The notes under the pieces are model-generated. The model made no database searches, was not told the DNA's origin, and was given only the letters and a program-made list of their open reading frames with translations. 15,847 nucleotides of DNA, taken from contig DATBDM010000054.1 of NCBI GenBank assembly GCA_036269915.1, forward strand, positions 1 through 15,847. Direction: 5' to 3'. This document shows, in pieces, positions 12,392 through 15,847 of the stretch. Every line of letters begins with the position of its first letter. Within the stretch, counting starts at the first letter, position 1. The stretch comes from DATBDM01 sp036269915 (GTDB lineage: Bacteria > Actinomycetota > Thermoleophilia > Solirubrobacterales > Solirubrobacteraceae). Position numbers and translations under genes: made by a program.

Positions 12392-14161
12392 CTACTTGAT
12401 CGACGTCGACGTCAGGTCCCAGGACGCGTTGGAGACGTTGATCACGCCGTTGACGTCCTTGGAGTGCAGCACGGGCTGCTTGTCCCACAGCCACGGGACG
12501 CCCGGGGCCAGGTCGGTGATCTTCTTGTCGACCGCGCCCCACGCCGCGATGCGCTTGGTGGGCTGGTTGATCACCTCGGCCTTGTCCATCATGTCGTTGA
12601 GCGACTTGTCGTTGAGCTGGGCGAAGTTCGAGTTGCCCACCTGCAGGATGTTCTTGCCGTTGAACACCGGGCCCAACTCGGCCTCCGGGTCCGCGAAGTC
12701 CTTCAGCCAGCCGACGCTCGGGCAGATCGGCGGCTCGGCCTTCGGCACCTGGCAGAACTTCGTGTACATCGAGTCGCGGGTGACGCCCTTGAGCTTCACC
12801 TTGAAGCCCATCTTCTCGAACTGCTGCGCCGCGATCTCGGACACGTTGAGCTGCTGGGTGGCGTTGTCGGAGACCATCGTGAGCGTCTCGTTGCCCGTGT
12901 ACTTGCCCGAGGGGTAGCCGGCCTTCTTCATGTACGACGCGGCCAACGCCATGTCCCCGGACGGGTGCGACATGAAGTCGTAGCCCGGGCCCTTGGCACC
13001 GCCGGCCTGATCGAAGCCGGGCTGGCCCGGCGGGATGTAGTGCGTAGGGATGTCACCCACGATCGGACCGCCGAACGCCTGGCGCAGCGCGGTGCGGTCG
13101 AAGCCCGCGATGACCGCGCGGCGCACGTTGACGTTGTCGAACGGCTTGGCCGTCGTGTTCAGCGCGATGTAGCGGTAGCGGCCGGTCGGCGGGGTCAGGA
13201 GCAGCAGGTCCTTGGCCGTGCGCGAGACCCGCTGCAGGGTCGCGGGCGTGAGCTGGAAGTCGCCCGAGACCAGGTGCGAGCCAGAGACGACCTGGCGCGC
13301 CCCGACGTCGGGATCGACGCCTTCCTTGATCGTGATCGAGTTCAGGTAGGCGGGCTTGTAATCCGTGCTCGCGTCCCAGTTCGGGTTGCGCACGAGGTCG
13401 ATGTGGTCGCCCGGCTTGTAGCCGGTGAGCTTGCCCGACGAGTCGTTCTGGATCATGTACGGGCCCGTCGAGACCTGATGCTGGCCGTAGCTCGACGGCT
13501 GCTGCTTGTCGAACTTGGCCGCGTAGTCCTCCGGCACAGGCGCCGAGGCCGGCATCGAGAGCATGCCCGCCACGATCGCGCCGCGCGGGCGGACGAGCTT
13601 GATGACCAGGGTGTGGTCGTCCGGCGTCTGCAGGCCGGAGATGTTCTTGGCCTTGCCGTCCTGGTAGGCCTTGAGGCCGTCGACGTCGCCCATGTAGGCG
13701 CCGACGTACGCGCCGTTGACGGTCTTCAGGAAGCCACGCTCGAGGCCGTAGCGGACGTCCTTCGACGTCACCTCGCGGTTGACCGGCGGGGAGAACTTCA
13801 CGCCCGCGCGGATCTTGACGGTGACGGTCTTGCCGTCCGGCGAGATCTGCGGCGCGCCCTCGGCCAGGTCGGGCTGGGGGTTCGTCGCGTCGTCGGGCTT
13901 GTAGGAGTACAGCGGCCGCTGCGTGGCGTAGGCGACGTTGAAGCCGTACTGGTAGTAGGTGATGCCGGGGTCGATGTTGTCGACGTCGGCGTTGTAGAGC
14001 ACGGTCAGGTCGCCGCCCTTCTTGGCGCCCTGTGGCGGGGCTGTCGGCTGGTTGCCGCCCCCCGAGCTGGAGTCGTTGCTGCTGCCGCCGCACCCCGCGA
14101 CGGCAAGGGACGCAACCGCGGCGAGTACCGCCGCGGCGCGCCACCGCGCACTGAATCTCAT
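12392..14161 (-). CDS. ABC transporter substrate-binding lipoprotein, family 5 (peptide/nickel/oligosaccharide type)
   Basis: This is a 589-aa extracellular solute-binding protein. A lipoprotein signal covers residues 1-24, with Arg-rich start, Ala/Val core and lipobox VAGC, so Cys24 would be lipidated. A Ser/Gly linker follows. The family-5 body starts at GGDLTVLYNADVDNIDPGITYYQ, and the segments GYNV-like FNVAYATQRPLY, LAEGAPQISPDGKTVTVKIR, VTSKDVRYGLER and NVNVRRAVIAGFDRTALRQA are standard. Cys470 and Cys480 may form a disulfide. Family 5 binds oligopeptides, nickel or sugars, and the ligand cannot be told here. No permease or ATPase gene lies next to it, so it is an orphan or works with a distant transporter. 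ATG 14161 has GGAGGG 6 bases upstream. It lies 80 bp after the GH65 gene on the same strand, so an oligosaccharide ligand is possible. Confidence 0.9.
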   Translation of the reverse strand: MRFSARWRAAAVLAAVASLAVAGCGGSSNDSSSGGGNQPTAPPQGAKKGGDLTVLYNADVDNIDPGITYYQYGFNVAYATQRPLYSYKPDDATNPQPDLAEGAPQISPDGKTVTVKIRAGVKFSPPVNREVTSKDVRYGLERGFLKTVNGAYVGAYMGDVDGLKAYQDGKAKNISGLQTPDDHTLVIKLVRPRGAIVAGMLSMPASAPVPEDYAAKFDKQQPSSYGQHQVSTGPYMIQNDSSGKLTGYKPGDHIDLVRNPNWDASTDYKPAYLNSITIKEGVDPDVGARQVVSGSHLVSGDFQLTPATLQRVSRTAKDLLLLTPPTGRYRYIALNTTAKPFDNVNVRRAVIAGFDRTALRQAFGGPIVGDIPTHYIPPGQPGFDQAGGAKGPGYDFMSHPSGDMALAASYMKKAGYPSGKYTGNETLTMVSDNATQQLNVSEIAAQQFEKMGFKVKLKGVTRDSMYTKFCQVPKAEPPICPSVGWLKDFADPEAELGPVFNGKNILQVGNSNFAQLNDKSLNDMMDKAEVINQPTKRIAAWGAVDKKITDLAPGVPWLWDKQPVLHSKDVNGVINVSNASWDLTSTSIK

Positions 14162-14186
14162 CGGAATCCCTCCAAGGTTCCCTTTT

Positions 14187-14205
14187 GCCGCGCTCCTCGC
14201 GCGGC
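14187..14205 (-). repeat. Inverted repeat in the 5' leader of the solute-binding protein gene
   Basis: GCCGCGC (14187-14193) and GCGCGGC (14199-14205) form a 7-bp stem with a 5-base loop in the 80-bp gap between the GH65 gene and the lipoprotein gene. The minus-strand transcript has an A-run rather than a U-run after it, so it is not an intrinsic terminator in that direction. It may be a partial terminator, a processing site or simply GC-rich sequence. Confidence 0.35.
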
Positions 14206-14241
14206 CGCTGCCCGAACTATGTCGTAACGGGCGGATGTGCG

Positions 14242-15847
14242 TCAGGCAGAGCGCGCGGCGCGCTCTCGAGCCCGCAGCGGCTCGCGCCCCGGCGGCTGCC
14301 GCGGCGGCTCCACCGCGGGCGGATCGGGCAGCTCCAGCCGCGCCTCCTGGCCGCCCTCGAGGCGCACGCGCTGGCCCCAGTGCTCGAGCTCGATCGGCTC
14401 GTGGCCCTCGTCGAGCCGGTAGACGGCGGCGTCGTGGCGGACCTCGACGACCAGTCGCTGGCCGCGGACGACGAGCGGGAAGCGCAGCCGCGTGATGCCC
14501 TCGGGCAGCCGCGGGGCGAACTTCAGGTCGTGGTCGTGGTCGCGCAGACCGCCGAGTCCGCAGGTGACCGCGAGCAGCGCACCGCCGAGAGAGGCGATGT
14601 GGAGCCCGTCGCGCACGTTGTGCTCGAGGTCGCGCAGGTCCATCATCGCGGCCTCGGCGAGGTAATCGTGGGCGAGCTGCAGATGCCCGACCTCGGCGGC
14701 GACGATCGCCTGCACGCACGACGACAGCGAGGAGTCGCGAACCGTGATGGCCTCGTAGTAGTCGAAGTCGCGCCGCTTCTCGTCCTGCGTGAAGAAGTCG
14801 CCGCGGGTGAACAGCGCCATCACGAGGTCGGCCTGCTTGGAGACCTGCTTGCGGTACAGGTCGAAGTAGGTGTGGTGCAGCAGGAGGGGGTAGTCGCTCT
14901 CCGGCGTGTCCTCGAAGTCCCACGGCTCGTGGGTCGTGTAGTCCTGGTCCTGCGGGTGGACCTTGAGGTTGTGGTCGTACGGGACGAAGATCGAGTCCAC
15001 GGCGCGCTGCCACGCCTGGATCTCGTCCTCGTCGACGCCCAGCATCTCGGCCACGTCCGGATGGCGTTGCGCGGACTCGGCCGCCGTGCGCAGGTTCATC
15101 TGCGCCATCAGGTTCGTGTAGACGTTGTTGTCGACCAGCGCCGAGTACTCGTCGGGCCCCGTGACGCCGTCGATGCGGAACGTCCCGTCGGGGTTGTGGT
15201 GGCCGAGGCTGTGCCACAGCCGCGCCGACTCGACGAGCAGCTCGAGGCCGAACTCGCGCTCGAAGTCCTCGTCGCCGGTCGTGTAGAGGTAGCGGCGCAC
15301 CGCGTCCGCGACCGCCGCGTTGACGTGGAAGGCGGCGGTGCCCGCCGGCCAGTAGCCCGAGCACTCCTCGCCGTGGATCGTGCGCCACGGCATCGTCGCG
15401 CCGTCGAGCCCGATCTGCTCGGCGCGGGCGCGGCCGAGGTCGAGCGTCGAGTGGCGCCACTGCAACGCGTCGCGGACGATCTCCGGCCGCGTGTAGCTCA
15501 GCGGCGGGAGCACGAAGGCCTCCGTGTCCCAGAACGCATGGCCGTCGTAGCCCGTCCCGGTCAGGCCCTTGGCGGCGATCGCCCGCGTCTCCGCGCGCGC
15601 CGATGCCTGGAGCAGCTCGAAGAGCGCGAAGCGAAGGCCCTGCTGGACCTCGGGGTCGCCGTCGAGCTCGACGTCGGCGACCGCCCAGTAGTCGTCGAGG
15701 TAGGCACGCTGGGAGCGCACGAGCTCGTCGAAGCCCTCGGCGAGCGCGATCTCGAGGCTCGCGTCGACCTGGTCGCGCAGCCACTCGATCGACTGCTGCG
15801 AGGACCAGTGGTAGGCGAGGAACTTGACGACGCGCAGCGGCTGGCCG
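14242..15847 (-). CDS. Glycoside hydrolase family 65 protein (trehalose/maltose/kojibiose phosphorylase-like), 5' partial
   Basis: The frame is open to the right edge. The visible 535 codons cover the catalytic and C-terminal parts of a GH65 protein, typically 750-800 aa. Recognisable pieces are LRVVKFLAYHWSS, KGLTGTGYDGHAFWDTEAFVLP, DGATMPWRTIHGEECSGYWPAG, VTGPDEYSALVDNNVYTN with the general-acid Glu at 15148-15150, and KQADLVMALF. The segment ITVRDSSLSSCVQAIVAAEVG and the HIASLGG loop are where phosphate binds in the phosphorylases. GH65 enzymes reversibly phosphorolyse alpha-glucosides to beta-glucose 1-phosphate, or hydrolyse trehalose. The acceptor cannot be assigned without the N-terminal part. 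No beta-phosphoglucomutase domain follows; the protein ends in an Arg/Pro-rich tail. It is upstream of the solute-binding lipoprotein on the same strand. Confidence 0.9.
   Translation of the reverse strand, partial: GQPLRVVKFLAYHWSSQQSIEWLRDQVDASLEIALAEGFDELVRSQRAYLDDYWAVADVELDGDPEVQQGLRFALFELLQASARAETRAIAAKGLTGTGYDGHAFWDTEAFVLPPLSYTRPEIVRDALQWRHSTLDLGRARAEQIGLDGATMPWRTIHGEECSGYWPAGTAAFHVNAAVADAVRRYLYTTGDEDFEREFGLELLVESARLWHSLGHHNPDGTFRIDGVTGPDEYSALVDNNVYTNLMAQMNLRTAAESAQRHPDVAEMLGVDEDEIQAWQRAVDSIFVPYDHNLKVHPQDQDYTTHEPWDFEDTPESDYPLLLHHTYFDLYRKQVSKQADLVMALFTRGDFFTQDEKRRDFDYYEAITVRDSSLSSCVQAIVAAEVGHLQLAHDYLAEAAMMDLRDLEHNVRDGLHIASLGGALLAVTCGLGGLRDHDHDLKFAPRLPEGITRLRFPLVVRGQRLVVEVRHDAAVYRLDEGHEPIELEHWGQRVRLEGGQEARLELPDPPAVEPPRQPPGREPLRARERAARSA

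Noticed and set aside
12392..15784. A 1130-residue minus-strand frame that would fuse the solute-binding protein to a long N-terminal part.
   Set aside because: The upstream part is Arg/Pro/Ala-rich shadow of the GH65 gene in another frame. The true lipoprotein starts at 14161 with a good ribosome site and a lipoprotein signal peptide.

Overview
The window is very GC-rich DNA with almost exclusively G/C third codon positions, densely packed genes, 4-bp ATGA/GTGA gene overlaps, and TAnnnT boxes placed just upstream of start codons (leaderless-type promoters). Together with the gene content this suggests a high-GC actinobacterium. A member of the Thermoleophilia (Solirubrobacterales-like) is my best guess, by inference and not by a search.

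Region 1 (1-7144, + strand) is the remarkable part. It is a tightly coupled run of a histidinol-dehydrogenase-family enzyme (5' end outside the window), an SDR dehydrogenase, an IolE-like TIM-barrel dehydratase/isomerase, an IolD-like thiamin-diphosphate enzyme and a SAM methyltransferase. These are followed by a 20-residue peptide gene (5451-5513) with a near-perfect Shine-Dalgarno sequence, and an E1/ThiF/MccB-like adenylating enzyme with a possible N-terminal peptide-binding domain and a zinc Cys4 site. An ArsR-like regulator follows. A tiny peptide next to a ThiF-type enzyme is the signature of a RiPP or peptide-derived cofactor (compare microcin C, pantocin A). I do not recognise this combination with cyclitol-type dehydrogenase, dehydratase and C-C hydrolase genes. 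It is the best candidate here for an undescribed system.

Region 2 (7146-8354) holds small regulators: a MarR-family repressor (-), a stand-alone IclR-type winged-helix protein (+) and an unrecognised 129-aa protein (-) whose 3' end overlaps it. The gap 8355-8527 holds a promoter-like box, two strong hairpins and a T-run, read here as a candidate small RNA of about 65 nt.

Region 3 (8528-11249) has a catalytically degenerate calcineurin-like phosphoesterase (-), an S4-domain RNA-binding protein of the Hsp15 type (+), a DUF1707/LiaF-like protein with five MGG turns (+), and tryptophan 2,3-dioxygenase (+), which overlaps the previous gene by one base.

Region 4 (11310-15847, - strand) has a DivIVA-like coiled-coil protein built of 11-residue repeats, a family-5 extracellular solute-binding lipoprotein followed by a perfect 17-bp hairpin, and a GH65 glycoside phosphorylase/hydrolase truncated by the right edge. 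No tRNA, rRNA, CRISPR array, insertion sequence or prophage gene was seen, and no gap between genes exceeds about 175 bp.
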